A stretch of 55,395 bases of DNA, from assembly GCF_000153725.1 (NCBI RefSeq), contig NZ_DS022276.1:3284536-3339930 (forward strand), given 5' to 3'. The stretch is from Salipiger bermudensis HTCC2601 (GTDB lineage Bacteria; Pseudomonadota; Alphaproteobacteria; Rhodobacterales; Rhodobacteraceae). A model generated the notes under the pieces. The model searched no databases. It was given only the letters and a program-made list of their open reading frames with translations, and had not been told where the DNA came from. The position numbers and the translations under genes are program-made. Positions 10,033-18,552 of this stretch are shown piece after piece (position 1 is the first letter of the stretch; every line of letters starts with the position of its first letter).

Positions 10033-11043
10033 ATGAAACATCTCCTGACCGCCACCGCGCTTGTCTGCAGCCTTGCCGGAGCCGCCTCCGCCCAGACCGT
10101 GCTCACCGTTGCCAACTGGCTGCCGCCGTCGCACCCGCTGGTCTCCGAGCTGATCGTGCCGATGACCGAACAGATCGCCGAGGCCACCGGCGGCGAGGTG
10201 ACTGCCAATATCCTGCCCGCGCCTCTGGGGCCGCCGCAGGCGCATTTCGATTTTGCCGTCAACGGCGTGGCCGACATCACCTTCGGCGTGCAGGGCTACA
10301 ACCCGGGCCGCTTCAAGACCACCAACATCGTCGAACTGCCGTTCCTCGGTGACAGCGCCGAGAATATCTCGGTGGCCTACTGGCGCGTGTTCGACGAGAT
10401 GCTGCGTGACGCGGGCGAATATGACGACGTGAAGGTGCTCGCGGTGTTCAGCCACGGGCCCGGCGAGATCTTCCTCAAGTCCGGTGAGGTCTCCGAGCCC
10501 GACGTGCTGCAGGGCGTCAAGCTGCGCGTCGGCGGCGGCATCGTGCACGAGGTCGCCTCGGCGCTTGGTGCGGTGCCGGTCGAGGGGCCGTCGTCCAAGG
10601 CCTACGAGCTGCTGAGCCAGGGCGTCGCCGACGGCATCCTGTTTCCCTACGAGTCGGTCAACTTCTTCAAGCTGATCCCGCAGCTCGACGAGGCGATCTC
10701 GGTGCCGGGCGGGCTCTACAACACCTCGTTCTACATCGTGATGAACAAGGCCAAGTGGGAGAGCCTCGACCCCGAGCAGCAGGACGCCATCGACACCGTC
10801 ACCGGAGAGGCGCTGGCGCGCATGGCGGGCCAGATGTGGGATGCCGCCGACGCCGCGGGCAAAGCCGCTATGGAGGGCGAGATCGCCATCACCCCGGCCA
10901 CCGAGGCGCAGCTCTCGGCCTGGGAAGGCGCGCTGACACCGCTGGTGCAGGCAAAGCTCGACGAGGCGGCCGAGACTGGCGTCGACGCGGAGGCGGCGTT
11001 TGACATGCTGAAGGCCGAGATCGCCAAGGAAGCCGCCGAGTAA
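10033..11043 (+). CDS. TRAP transporter solute-binding protein (DctP family)
   Basis: 336 residues with a signal peptide (cut near ASA-QTV, residue 20). DctP-family fold: N-terminal VLTVANWLPPSHPL, the segment GVKLRVGGG carrying the arginine (R165) that in the family pairs with the ligand carboxylate, and SQGVADGILFPYESVNFFKL later. It captures a carboxylated solute in the periplasm and delivers it to the DctQM membrane part encoded immediately downstream (the stop overlaps the next start by one base). Together with the convergent flavoenzyme genes the ligand could be an organic or amino acid, but nothing in the sequence fixes it. Confidence 0.93.
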   Translation: MKHLLTATALVCSLAGAASAQTVLTVANWLPPSHPLVSELIVPMTEQIAEATGGEVTANILPAPLGPPQAHFDFAVNGVADITFGVQGYNPGRFKTTNIVELPFLGDSAENISVAYWRVFDEMLRDAGEYDDVKVLAVFSHGPGEIFLKSGEVSEPDVLQGVKLRVGGGIVHEVASALGAVPVEGPSSKAYELLSQGVADGILFPYESVNFFKLIPQLDEAISVPGGLYNTSFYIVMNKAKWESLDPEQQDAIDTVTGEALARMAGQMWDAADAAGKAAMEGEIAITPATEAQLSAWEGALTPLVQAKLDEAAETGVDAEAAFDMLKAEIAKEAAE

Positions 11044-11552
11044 TGCCCGAGGCCCTGCCCGAGACGACGCGCCCGCGCGGGGCCTTTGGCCTGCGCGCGG
11101 CGCTTGCGGTGCTGGGCGGCGTGCTGCTGATGGCGCTGATGGGGATGACGGTGACCGACGTGATCGGGCGCTATCTCTTCAACGCGCCGCTCCGGGGCGC
11201 CACCGAACTCACCGAGCTGCTTCTCGCCGCCGTCGTCTTTCTTGGTCTGCCAGCGGTGGCGCTGGCCGATGAACACGTGACGGTGGATCTGGTGACCGAC
11301 CGGATGCCGGCGGCGGTGAAGCCGTGGCGGGGCGCAGCGACGGGGCTGTTCTCGGCGGTGGTTCTGGCGGTGGTGGCGTGGCGGGTCTGGGTCTACGCGG
11401 CGCAGATCGGCGGCTATGGCGGCACCACGACGACGCTGGCGATCCCGATCGCCCCCTTGGGCTATTTCTGTGCGGTCTGCACCGGCTTTGGTGCGCTCCT
11501 GACCGCGCTCGTGCCGGCGCATGCGCTGATCCGGCATCTGAAAGGACACTGA
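11043..11552 (+). CDS. TRAP transporter small permease (DctQ family)
   Basis: 169 residues with four predicted membrane helices (about 18-38, 55-75, 95-115, 135-158). The family motif region VTDVIGRYLFNAPLRGATELTE follows the first helix. DctQ proteins pair with DctM and are needed for sodium-driven uptake. The ATG overlaps the stop of the binding-protein gene by one base (TAATG), and the large permease starts four bases after its own stop. Confidence 0.93.
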   Translation: MPEALPETTRPRGAFGLRAALAVLGGVLLMALMGMTVTDVIGRYLFNAPLRGATELTELLLAAVVFLGLPAVALADEHVTVDLVTDRMPAAVKPWRGAATGLFSAVVLAVVAWRVWVYAAQIGGYGGTTTTLAIPIAPLGYFCAVCTGFGALLTALVPAHALIRHLKGH

Positions 11553-11556
11553 CATC

Positions 11557-12837
11557 ATGGAAAGCTGGCCGGTCGGCATGGCCATTCTCGGCGTGCTGCT
11601 TCTCGTGGGCGTGCCGATCTCGATGGCCCTCGCGGGGGTGGGGCTCGTGGGCGTGGCCTCGATCATCGGGTGGACCCCGGCGCTGTCGCTGCTGGGCTCG
11701 GCCTTCTTCGACAACGGGCGCGACTACTCGCTCTCGGTGCTGCCGCTCTTTCTGATGATGGGCAATTTCGTGGTGCAGTCGGGCATCGCGGAGGAGCTCT
11801 ACAAATCTGCTTACGCCTGGCTGCGCCACCGCAAGGGCGGGCTCGCCACGGCCACCGTCATCGCCTGCGGTGCGTTCAGCTCGGTCTGCGGCTCGTCGAT
11901 GGCCACGGCGGCCACGATGACCCGCATCGCGCTGCCCTCGATGCGGCGCTACGGCTATCCCGACCGGCTCTCCACCGCCTCGATCGCCGCCGGCGGCACG
12001 CTGGGCATCCTGATCCCGCCCTCGGTGATCCTCGTGTTCTACGGCATCATGACCCAGCAGGACATAGGCAAGCTGTTCCTCGCGGGGCTGATCCCCGGCT
12101 TGATCGGCATCATCGGCTACACCATCGCCGTGCGCATCACGCTGGTGACCCAGAAGATCGATCTGCCGGTCGAGCCCAAGCTGCCTTTCCTTGACCGTAT
12201 CCGTGCGCTCAAGGGCACCGCCGGCGCGCTGATCCTCTTCGTCTTCGTGATGGGCGGCATCTATCTCGGCGTCTTCACCCCCACCGAAAGCGCCGGCATG
12301 GGGGCGGGCGGAGCGTTCCTGCTGGTGCTGCTCTCGGGACGGTTCAGCCGCGAGAAGATGATCGCGGTGCTCTACGACACCATGAAGACCACCTCGATGA
12401 TGTTCTTCATCCTGTTCGGCGCGCTGACCTTCACCAACTACGTCAACATGTCGGGCATGACCCGCGACATCCAGGCGGCGCTAAGCGTCTTCGGCGACAC
12501 GCCGATGATGACCATTCTCGTGATGCTCTGCATCTACCTTGTCTTGGGCTGCGTGCTCGAAAGCCTGTCGATGATCATGCTGACCGTGCCGGTTTTCTAC
12601 CCCATCGTGGCGGCGCAGGGCATCGATCTGATCTGGTTCGGCATCTTCGTGGTGATGGTGACCGAGATCTCCTACATCACGCCGCCAGTGGGGATGAACG
12701 CCTTCGTGCTGCGCTCGGTGGTGCCCGATGTGCGGCTCGGCACGATTTTCGGCGGGCTCGCGCCCTTCGTCGCGATGGACGTGCTGCGCGTGGCGCTGCT
12801 CACCGCGTTTCCGGGGCTGGTGCTTCTGCTGACCTGA
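11557..12837 (+). CDS. TRAP transporter large permease (DctM family)
   Basis: 426 residues with about twelve hydrophobic segments, the usual DctM length. Family landmarks are ACGAFSSVCGSSMATAATM with the following ALPSMRRYGY, GGTLGILIPPSVILVFYG, and TEISYITPPVGMNAFVLR. It forms the transport channel with the DctQ protein and uses a sodium gradient. It is the last gene of the rightward operon; the next gene (LysR, opposite strand) ends only seven bases away, leaving no room for a dedicated terminator. Confidence 0.95.
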   Translation: MESWPVGMAILGVLLLVGVPISMALAGVGLVGVASIIGWTPALSLLGSAFFDNGRDYSLSVLPLFLMMGNFVVQSGIAEELYKSAYAWLRHRKGGLATATVIACGAFSSVCGSSMATAATMTRIALPSMRRYGYPDRLSTASIAAGGTLGILIPPSVILVFYGIMTQQDIGKLFLAGLIPGLIGIIGYTIAVRITLVTQKIDLPVEPKLPFLDRIRALKGTAGALILFVFVMGGIYLGVFTPTESAGMGAGGAFLLVLLSGRFSREKMIAVLYDTMKTTSMMFFILFGALTFTNYVNMSGMTRDIQAALSVFGDTPMMTILVMLCIYLVLGCVLESLSMIMLTVPVFYPIVAAQGIDLIWFGIFVVMVTEISYITPPVGMNAFVLRSVVPDVRLGTIFGGLAPFVAMDVLRVALLTAFPGLVLLLT

Positions 12838-12844
12838 GCATGGC

Positions 12845-13744
12845 TCAGTCCGCGAGCGGCCGGAACGAGACCTCGCCGATCAGCCAGTCGCGAAACGCGG
12901 CCACCTGTTCCGAGCGCCCCTCGGGCGTGACGAGGTAATAGGCTTTTTCGGTCGAGTAGGGCGCGTCGAGCGCCACGCGCAGCAGCCCGTCGGCAAGCTC
13001 GCGTTCGATCAGGTAGCGCGGCAGCAGCGCGCAGCCCATGCCCGCCTTCACCGCCTCGATGGCGAGCGAGATCTGGTCAACCCAGTGGCCTTCGCCGGCG
13101 CGCTCGACGGCGACGCCGTGATGGGCGAACCAGTCGGGCCAGAGACCGGGCCGCTCGGAGAGGTGGATGCGGGGCAGAGGGGCGAGCTCGGCCGGAGCGG
13201 AGGGAAACTGCGGGGCGCCGCCGCCGATCACCGGCACCATGATCTCGGAGCAAAGGTAGCTGCAGATCCCGCCCGGCCAGTTGGGCTGGCCGTAATGAAT
13301 GGCCAGATCGCAGGGGCTGTCATTGAAGTCGAACACGCCCTTTCGGGTGCTGAGATCGATGCGCAACCCGGGATGCTGCGCAAGGTAGCCGGGCAGTCGC
13401 GGCATCAGCCAGCGCGCGGCAAAGGTCGGCAGCGCGTTGATCGAGAGGACCGTCTCCTGGGCCCCGCCAGCCCCGGCGTGACGCAGGGCGCGCTCGGCCA
13501 GCCGCAGCAGGCGTTGCGCCTCGGGCAGCAGGTCTTCACCCGCGCGGGTGAGCACCACGCGGCCCGGCGCGCGCTCGAACAGCGGTTTGCCGATCTGCTC
13601 CTCGAGCTCGCGGATCTGGCGGCTGACGGCGCTCTGGGTCAGCGCCAGCTCCTCGGCGGCGCGGGTGAAATTGCCGTGCCGCGCGGCCTGCTCGAAGGTC
13701 TGGAGCACGCGCAGGTCGGGCAGGTGGCGGCGCTGCAGGCTCAT
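12845..13744 (-). CDS. LysR-family transcriptional regulator (GcvA-like)
   Basis: 299 residues. Helix-turn-helix at about 12-70: LQTFEQAARHGNFTRAAEEL, then TQSAVSRQIRELEEQIGKPLF. The GcvA-type effector domain has INALPTFAARWLMPRL and LWPDWF. The gene starts six bases after the stop of the DAO-family oxidoreductase on the same strand, so it is probably cotranscribed and reports on that pathway. It converges on the TRAP operon, whose control it may share. No operator-like palindrome is clear. Confidence 0.9.
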   Translation of the reverse strand: MSLQRRHLPDLRVLQTFEQAARHGNFTRAAEELALTQSAVSRQIRELEEQIGKPLFERAPGRVVLTRAGEDLLPEAQRLLRLAERALRHAGAGGAQETVLSINALPTFAARWLMPRLPGYLAQHPGLRIDLSTRKGVFDFNDSPCDLAIHYGQPNWPGGICSYLCSEIMVPVIGGGAPQFPSAPAELAPLPRIHLSERPGLWPDWFAHHGVAVERAGEGHWVDQISLAIEAVKAGMGCALLPRYLIERELADGLLRVALDAPYSTEKAYYLVTPEGRSEQVAAFRDWLIGEVSFRPLAD

Positions 13745-13750
13745 CGGCGC

Positions 13751-15025
13751 TCAGCGTGCTCCGGCCGCGTGCATCAGCGTCGCGCCGAACTCGTAGTAGC
13801 TGCCCTTGAGCGCCGTGAGGCTTTCATCGTGGCCTTTCACAGGGACCAGCGGCAGGCCCGAGAGATCGCCCGAAAGCAGTGCCTCGGCGCTGGCCGTGCC
13901 GAACACCGTGCCGGGGCCGATGCCGCGCCCGGAATAGCCGAAGCACGACAGCGCGTTGGGGCCGATCTCGACGATTTTCGGGATATGGTCCGAGGTCATG
14001 GCGATGCGCCCGCACCAGGCATGCTCAAAGGGCAGATCGGCGATCTCGGGGAAGAGCTGGCGCAGCTTGCGCCGGGCCCACCCGGCATGAATGCCGCCGC
14101 CGGGGCCGTCGAGATTGCCCATCCCGCCGAGGATCATTCGCCCAGCCTGATCGGTGCGGAAGGACGACATGACCAGCGCGGTGTCCCAGCAGCCTTCGCC
14201 GCGGGCGAGGATGCGGGCGCGGGCGGAGGCGGGCATCGGGGCAGTGGCGAACTGGCCGAAATGCACCGGCGTGTAGGCTGGCGGCTGTGCGCCCGCGAGC
14301 GGTGCATGGTAGGCATTGGTCGCCATCAGCAGGGCGCCCGCCTGCACGGTCTGGCCGTTGCAGGTGACACGCCAGCTGTCGCCCGCGCGGGTGATGTTCG
14401 TCACCGGGCTGTCTTCGAAGATCCGAGCCCCGGCGCGCGTTGCTGCGCGCGCCAGCCCGCGGCAATAGGCCAGGGGCTGCACCGTCCCGGCGCGCGGATC
14501 GAAGAGCGCGCCATGCACCGACGCGCTGCCGACGCGTTCCTGTGCCTCGGCGGCGTCGAGCAGTTGCAACGGCGCGCCATGGGCATTGCCCTGCCGGAAG
14601 CGGGCGCGCAGGTCATCCATGCCGGATGGGGCGTGGGCGCAATGCAGGGTGCCGTTGCGGGTGGCCTCGCAGGAGATTTCCTCGCGCTCGATGATCCCGT
14701 AGACCAGATCGGGGGCCGCCCCGAGACGGGCGATCAGCGCGCGGCCCGCGTCTTCGCCAAGCTCGGCGAGGATCTCGTCGGGCTTGAGCCACAGCCCGGC
14801 ATTGGCCAAGCCCACATTGCGCCCCGAGCCGCCGTGACCGATGGTCCGGGCCTCGAGCAGCGCCACCGAGGCACCGCTCCGCGCGGCCTGAAGCGCCGCC
14901 GCGCTGCCGCTGAAGCCGCCACCGATCACCGCCAGATCGACGCTGAGGGCGCGATCGAGCGGGCCGGCCGAGAGCGCCTCCTTGCTGGAGGCGCGCCAGA
15001 GATTGCCGTGTTGCGAAGCTGTCAT
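13751..15025 (-). CDS. FAD-dependent amino-acid/amine oxidoreductase (DAO family)
   Basis: 424 residues. The N-terminal nucleotide-binding fold is VDLAVIGGGFSGSAAALQAA (about 29-48), followed by ALLEARTIGHGGSGRNVGLANAG, typical of the DAO/PuuB-like oxidases in which the segment after the second beta strand carries GSGRN. The C-terminal FAD contact is CFGYSGRGIGPGTVFG. Enzymes of this group oxidise secondary or primary amines and D- or N-methyl amino acids. Substrate unknown. It lies between a D-lactate/glycolate-type dehydrogenase upstream and a LysR gene downstream, all leftward, facing a TRAP importer; a catabolic unit is plausible. Confidence 0.88.
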   Translation of the reverse strand: MTASQHGNLWRASSKEALSAGPLDRALSVDLAVIGGGFSGSAAALQAARSGASVALLEARTIGHGGSGRNVGLANAGLWLKPDEILAELGEDAGRALIARLGAAPDLVYGIIEREEISCEATRNGTLHCAHAPSGMDDLRARFRQGNAHGAPLQLLDAAEAQERVGSASVHGALFDPRAGTVQPLAYCRGLARAATRAGARIFEDSPVTNITRAGDSWRVTCNGQTVQAGALLMATNAYHAPLAGAQPPAYTPVHFGQFATAPMPASARARILARGEGCWDTALVMSSFRTDQAGRMILGGMGNLDGPGGGIHAGWARRKLRQLFPEIADLPFEHAWCGRIAMTSDHIPKIVEIGPNALSCFGYSGRGIGPGTVFGTASAEALLSGDLSGLPLVPVKGHDESLTALKGSYYEFGATLMHAAGAR

Positions 15026-15135
15026 CTTGTCCGTCCTAGGTCGCCGGATTCGCCGCCTCCGGAGGTCCCGAAATCCGTCCCGTGACAGAGGTGTAACAGC
15101 GTTGGGCTGGGATGGAAGAGCCTGTGAACAGGCGA

Positions 15136-15161
15136 CGGGCGCCGGGAGAGCCCGGCGCCCG
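15136..15161. repeat. Perfect 11-bp hairpin between two oxidoreductase genes
   Basis: Arms CGGGCGCCGGG (15136-15146) and CCCGGCGCCCG (15151-15161) flank the loop AGAG. It lies about 15 nt past the stop of the D-lactate-type dehydrogenase and about 110 nt before the DAO gene, both leftward. There is no T tract on either strand, so it is not a classic intrinsic terminator. It could still pause RNA polymerase, protect a 3' end or set different expression of the two genes. Confidence 0.6.
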
Positions 15162-15175
15162 AAGGATTGGCAGTC

Positions 15176-16549
15176 TCAGCCCTGCGGCACCAGCTTGCCG
15201 GGGTTCATGATGCCCTTGGGGTCGAGCGCCTGCTTGATCTGGCCCATGACCTGCCAGCCGTCACCGTGCTCGGCCTCCATGTAGGCCATCTTGCCGAGGC
15301 CGACGCCGTGCTCGCCGGTGCAGGTGCCGCCAAGCGCCAGCGCGCGCTCGGCCATGCGGTGGGACAGGCGCTTGGCTTCGTCGAGCTCTTCCGGTTTCTC
15401 GGGGTCGATCAGCAGGATGGCGTGGAAATTGCCGTCGCCCACATGGCCGAGGATCGGGCCGGGCACGCAGCTTTGCGCGATGTCGGCCTGTGTTTCCTCG
15501 ACCGCGCTGGCAAGCCGGGAGATCGGCACACACATGTCGGTCACCACCGCCCGCGCGCCCTTGCGCGAGGCGAGGATGGCGTAATAGCCGTTGTGGCGCA
15601 GCGCCCAGAGCGCCCGGCGCTCCTCTTCTCGGGCCGACCACTGGAAAGGCGAGGCGCCGTGTTCGGCGACGATCTCGCCAAAGCGCTCGGCATCCTGCGC
15701 CACGCTCTCGGGCGAGCCGTGGAACTCTACGAGAAGGTGCGGCGCCTGCGACATCTCCATGCCGGAATAGGCCGTGAAGGCTTGCGCGGTGGCCGCGTCG
15801 ACGAACTCGATCCGCGCCATCGGGATGCCCATCTGGATGGTCTCCATCACCGCCGTGACCGCCGAGCCCATGTCGGGGAAGGCGCAGATCCCGGCGCTGG
15901 TGGCCTCGGGGATGCCGTGCAGCCGCAGGGTCAGCTCCGTCACGAGCCCCAGCGTGCCCTCCGAGCCCACCATCAGCGCGGTCAGATCGAAACCGGCGGC
16001 ACTCTTGCGGGCGCGGGTTCCGGTGCGGATCACCCGGCCATCGGCCAGCACAACGGTCAGACCCAGCACGTTGTCGCGCATGGTGCCGTAACGCACGGTG
16101 GTGGTGCCCGAGGCGCGGGTCATCGCCATGCCGCCGAGGCTCGCGTTGGCGCCGGGATCGACCGGGAAGAACAGGCCGGTGGCGCGCAGTTCCTCGTTCA
16201 ACGCCTCGCGGGTGACGCCGGGCTGCACGGTCACGTCCATGTCGTCGAGCCGGATCTCGATCACCTTGTTCATGCGCGAGAAATCCACCACCACGCCGCC
16301 CTGCACCGCGAGCCCGTGGCCCTCGAGCGAGGTGCCGGCCCCCCAGCCGATCACCGGGCAATCGTGCTCGGCGCAGATCTTCACCAGAGCCTGCACCTCC
16401 TCGGTGCTTTCGGGATAGGCCACCGCGTCGGGCGGCGTGGTCGGGAAATGGGACTCGGATCGGCCGTGTTCGGCCAGATCGGGCTTGGACCGGCTGAGCC
16501 GTTCGCCTAGGAGAGAGGCGAGAGCATCAAGGGCGGCGTCTTTGGGCAT
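15176..16549 (-). CDS. FAD-binding D-lactate/glycolate-type dehydrogenase
   Basis: 457 residues, starting at MPKDAALDALASLLG; a longer open frame runs back to 17122 but crosses the ClC gene and is not coding. GGAGGTTACC stands before the ATG. FAD_binding_4 domain at about 35-175 (GWGAGTSLEGHGLA, DPGANASLGGMAMTRASGT) and the oxidase C-terminal domain at about 215-455 (GHVGDGNFHAIL, TGEHGVGLGKMAYM). The family oxidises D-2-hydroxy acids such as D-lactate or glycolate, sending electrons to quinone or cytochrome c. First gene of a leftward group with a DAO oxidase and a LysR regulator. It is divergent from the ClC gene across a repeat-bearing promoter region. Confidence 0.9.
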   Translation of the reverse strand: MPKDAALDALASLLGERLSRSKPDLAEHGRSESHFPTTPPDAVAYPESTEEVQALVKICAEHDCPVIGWGAGTSLEGHGLAVQGGVVVDFSRMNKVIEIRLDDMDVTVQPGVTREALNEELRATGLFFPVDPGANASLGGMAMTRASGTTTVRYGTMRDNVLGLTVVLADGRVIRTGTRARKSAAGFDLTALMVGSEGTLGLVTELTLRLHGIPEATSAGICAFPDMGSAVTAVMETIQMGIPMARIEFVDAATAQAFTAYSGMEMSQAPHLLVEFHGSPESVAQDAERFGEIVAEHGASPFQWSAREEERRALWALRHNGYYAILASRKGARAVVTDMCVPISRLASAVEETQADIAQSCVPGPILGHVGDGNFHAILLIDPEKPEELDEAKRLSHRMAERALALGGTCTGEHGVGLGKMAYMEAEHGDGWQVMGQIKQALDPKGIMNPGKLVPQG

Positions 16550-16595
16550 TGGTAACCTCCGGGGAAATCGCGGGGACCATAGCGATGCCGCTCGC

Positions 16596-16653
16596 CCGGC
16601 GAAAGCCAAAGGGGCCGGCGAAAGCCAAAGGGGCCCGGCGAAAGCCAAAGGGG
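16596..16653 (+). repeat. Triple 19-bp tandem repeat in the dld/ClC intergenic region
   Basis: The unit CCGGCGAAAGCCAAAGGGG occurs three times without mismatch (16596-16614, 16615-16633, 16635-16653), with one extra C before the third copy. The last unit ends seven bases before the ClC start codon, so its AAAGGGG can act as the ribosome binding site. Perfect copies suggest recent slippage and possible copy-number variation. Confidence 0.9.
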
Positions 16654-16660
16654 AGAGGGA

Positions 16661-18337
16661 ATGTTGCGCGAGGTTGCCCGCCAGTGGCACGAAATGCGCG
16701 CCACCTGCGGGCGCGGCTGGGACACGCTGAGGCACAAGGCACCGGGGCAGGTGACCTTCTGGCTCATCGCGCTGGTGGTCGGCGCCGCGGCGGGCTTTGC
16801 CGCCATCCTGTTCCGCTCTGCGATCAATCGCCTTCAGGCTGCGCTTTATGGCACCGAGGACGTCAACACGCTGGCCAGCTTCGCCAGCGAGCTGCACTGG
16901 CTCTGGGTGCTGCTGATCCCGCTCGGCGGCGGCATCGTGGTCGGCCTCATCATCCAGTTCCTGACACCGGATGGCCGCGTGCGCTCGGTCTCGGACGTGA
17001 TCGAGGGCGCGGCGCTCAACGATGGCCGGGTCGAGAAGAAGGCCGGCATCGCATCTGCGCTGTGTTCGTGGATCACCCTTTCGACCGGCGGCTCGACGGG
17101 ACGCGAGGGGCCGGTGGTGCACATTGCGGCGATGATCTCTTCTTGGGTGTCGAACCTGTTGCGGGTCGACGGGATCACCGGGCGCGACCTTCTAGGCTGC
17201 GCGGTGGCGGCGGCGGTCTCGGCGAGCTTCAACGCGCCAATCGCCGGGGCGCTGTTCGGGCTCGAGGTGGTGCTGCGCCATTTCGCCCTGCACGCCTTTG
17301 CCCCGATCGTGGTGGCCAGCGCCGCCGGCACGGTGATCAACCGGCTGGCCTTTGGCGACGTCACCGAGTTCCTGCTGCCCGGCACCACCACGGTCGAGTT
17401 CTACCTCGAGCTGCCCGCCTTCTTCCTGATGGGGCTGGTCTGCGGGCTGGTGGCGGTGGTGATGATGCGGGCGATCTTCTGGTCCGACGATCTTGGCAAC
17501 CGGATGCAGAAGCGCATGGGGTTGCCGATCTGGCTGCGCCCGGCGGTGACGGGGCTGCTGCTCGGCGCCATCGCCATCGAGTTCCCGCATATCATCGGCG
17601 TGGGCTACGAGACCACCTCGCTGGCCCTGACCGGCGGGCTCGGCCTGCGCGAGGCGTTGCTGTTCACCATCGTCAAGGTGGCGGCGGTGTCGATCACCAT
17701 GGCCGGGCGCATGGGCGGCGGCGTGTTCTCGCCCTCGCTGATGGTCGGCGCACTGACCGGGCTGACCTTCGCCCATATCGCCACCGGGCTGTTCCCCGAG
17801 CAGAGCTCGGCCTTCACGCTTTATGCGCTGGCGGGCATGGGCGCGGTGGCGGCGGCGGTGCTGGGCGCGCCGATCTCGACGACGCTGATCGTGTTCGAAC
17901 TGACCGGAGACTGGCAGACCGGGCTTGCGGTGATGGTCTCGGTCTCGATGTCCACGGCAGTGGCGTCGCGGCTGGTCGACCGAAGCTTCTTCCTGAGCCA
18001 GCTCGAACGGCGCAACGTGCATCTTGCCGCCGGGCCGCAGGCCTACCTTCTGGCGATGTTCCGCGTGGCGGGGGTGATGCGCAAGCCGGGCGATCCGGGG
18101 GCGGCGGACGAGGAAGCCTGCCTGCGGATGATCGAGCAGGGGCTCTACGTGCAACAGGGCGCGACGCTCGAGACCGCGTTGCCGCGCTTCGAGAAGTCCG
18201 GCGTTGCCTACCTGCCGGTGGTGACGCTTGAGGGCGCGGCGCAGACGCCGGTGCTGCAGGGGGCGCTGTTCCATGTCGACGCGCTCAAGGCCTACAATCG
18301 CGCGCTTGCCGCCACCGCGGCGGAAGAGCATTCGTGA
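16661..18337 (+). CDS. ClC-family chloride channel or H+/Cl- exchanger
   Basis: 558 residues with 10-12 membrane helices (about 30-455) and a C-terminal cytoplasmic tail with a partial CBS-like region (about 495-550). The anion-selectivity segment GSTGREGP has the gating glutamate (E149). The later segment FNAPIAGALFGLEVVLRHF carries valine at residue 203, the place of the internal proton glutamate (E203) of the E. coli exchanger. The protein therefore keeps the external but not the internal proton glutamate; exchange or channel behaviour cannot be settled from sequence. GRMGGGVFSPSLMVGA and GAPISTTLIVFELTGD are further family marks. The start ATG follows a tandem repeat carrying AAAGGGG. Confidence 0.93.
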   Translation: MLREVARQWHEMRATCGRGWDTLRHKAPGQVTFWLIALVVGAAAGFAAILFRSAINRLQAALYGTEDVNTLASFASELHWLWVLLIPLGGGIVVGLIIQFLTPDGRVRSVSDVIEGAALNDGRVEKKAGIASALCSWITLSTGGSTGREGPVVHIAAMISSWVSNLLRVDGITGRDLLGCAVAAAVSASFNAPIAGALFGLEVVLRHFALHAFAPIVVASAAGTVINRLAFGDVTEFLLPGTTTVEFYLELPAFFLMGLVCGLVAVVMMRAIFWSDDLGNRMQKRMGLPIWLRPAVTGLLLGAIAIEFPHIIGVGYETTSLALTGGLGLREALLFTIVKVAAVSITMAGRMGGGVFSPSLMVGALTGLTFAHIATGLFPEQSSAFTLYALAGMGAVAAAVLGAPISTTLIVFELTGDWQTGLAVMVSVSMSTAVASRLVDRSFFLSQLERRNVHLAAGPQAYLLAMFRVAGVMRKPGDPGAADEEACLRMIEQGLYVQQGATLETALPRFEKSGVAYLPVVTLEGAAQTPVLQGALFHVDALKAYNRALAATAAEEHS

Positions 18338-18552
18338 CTCCGCGGCGCTTTCGTCGGGATGTGACTAAATTTTAGGCGCTGGAGCGTGGTGTCCCTCCGA
18401 GCCGCGGCGGGGCTGCGGAACGTTGCCCGAACATGCGCGGATTTCTGCCGAACCCACATCACCGGACTTTGCAAAAGTTTACGGTTGGTAAAAGGATATC
18501 CGCGAGCTGCCGGAAACAGGCGGCCGAGCAGAAACAACCGTTCGAGGGACGA

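Noticed and set aside
13085-15085. 666-codon plus-strand open frame opposite LysR and DAO
   Set aside because: Antisense of two well supported genes.
16596-16653. CRISPR-like repeat array
   Set aside because: The three units are directly adjacent with no spacers, so it is a simple tandem repeat.
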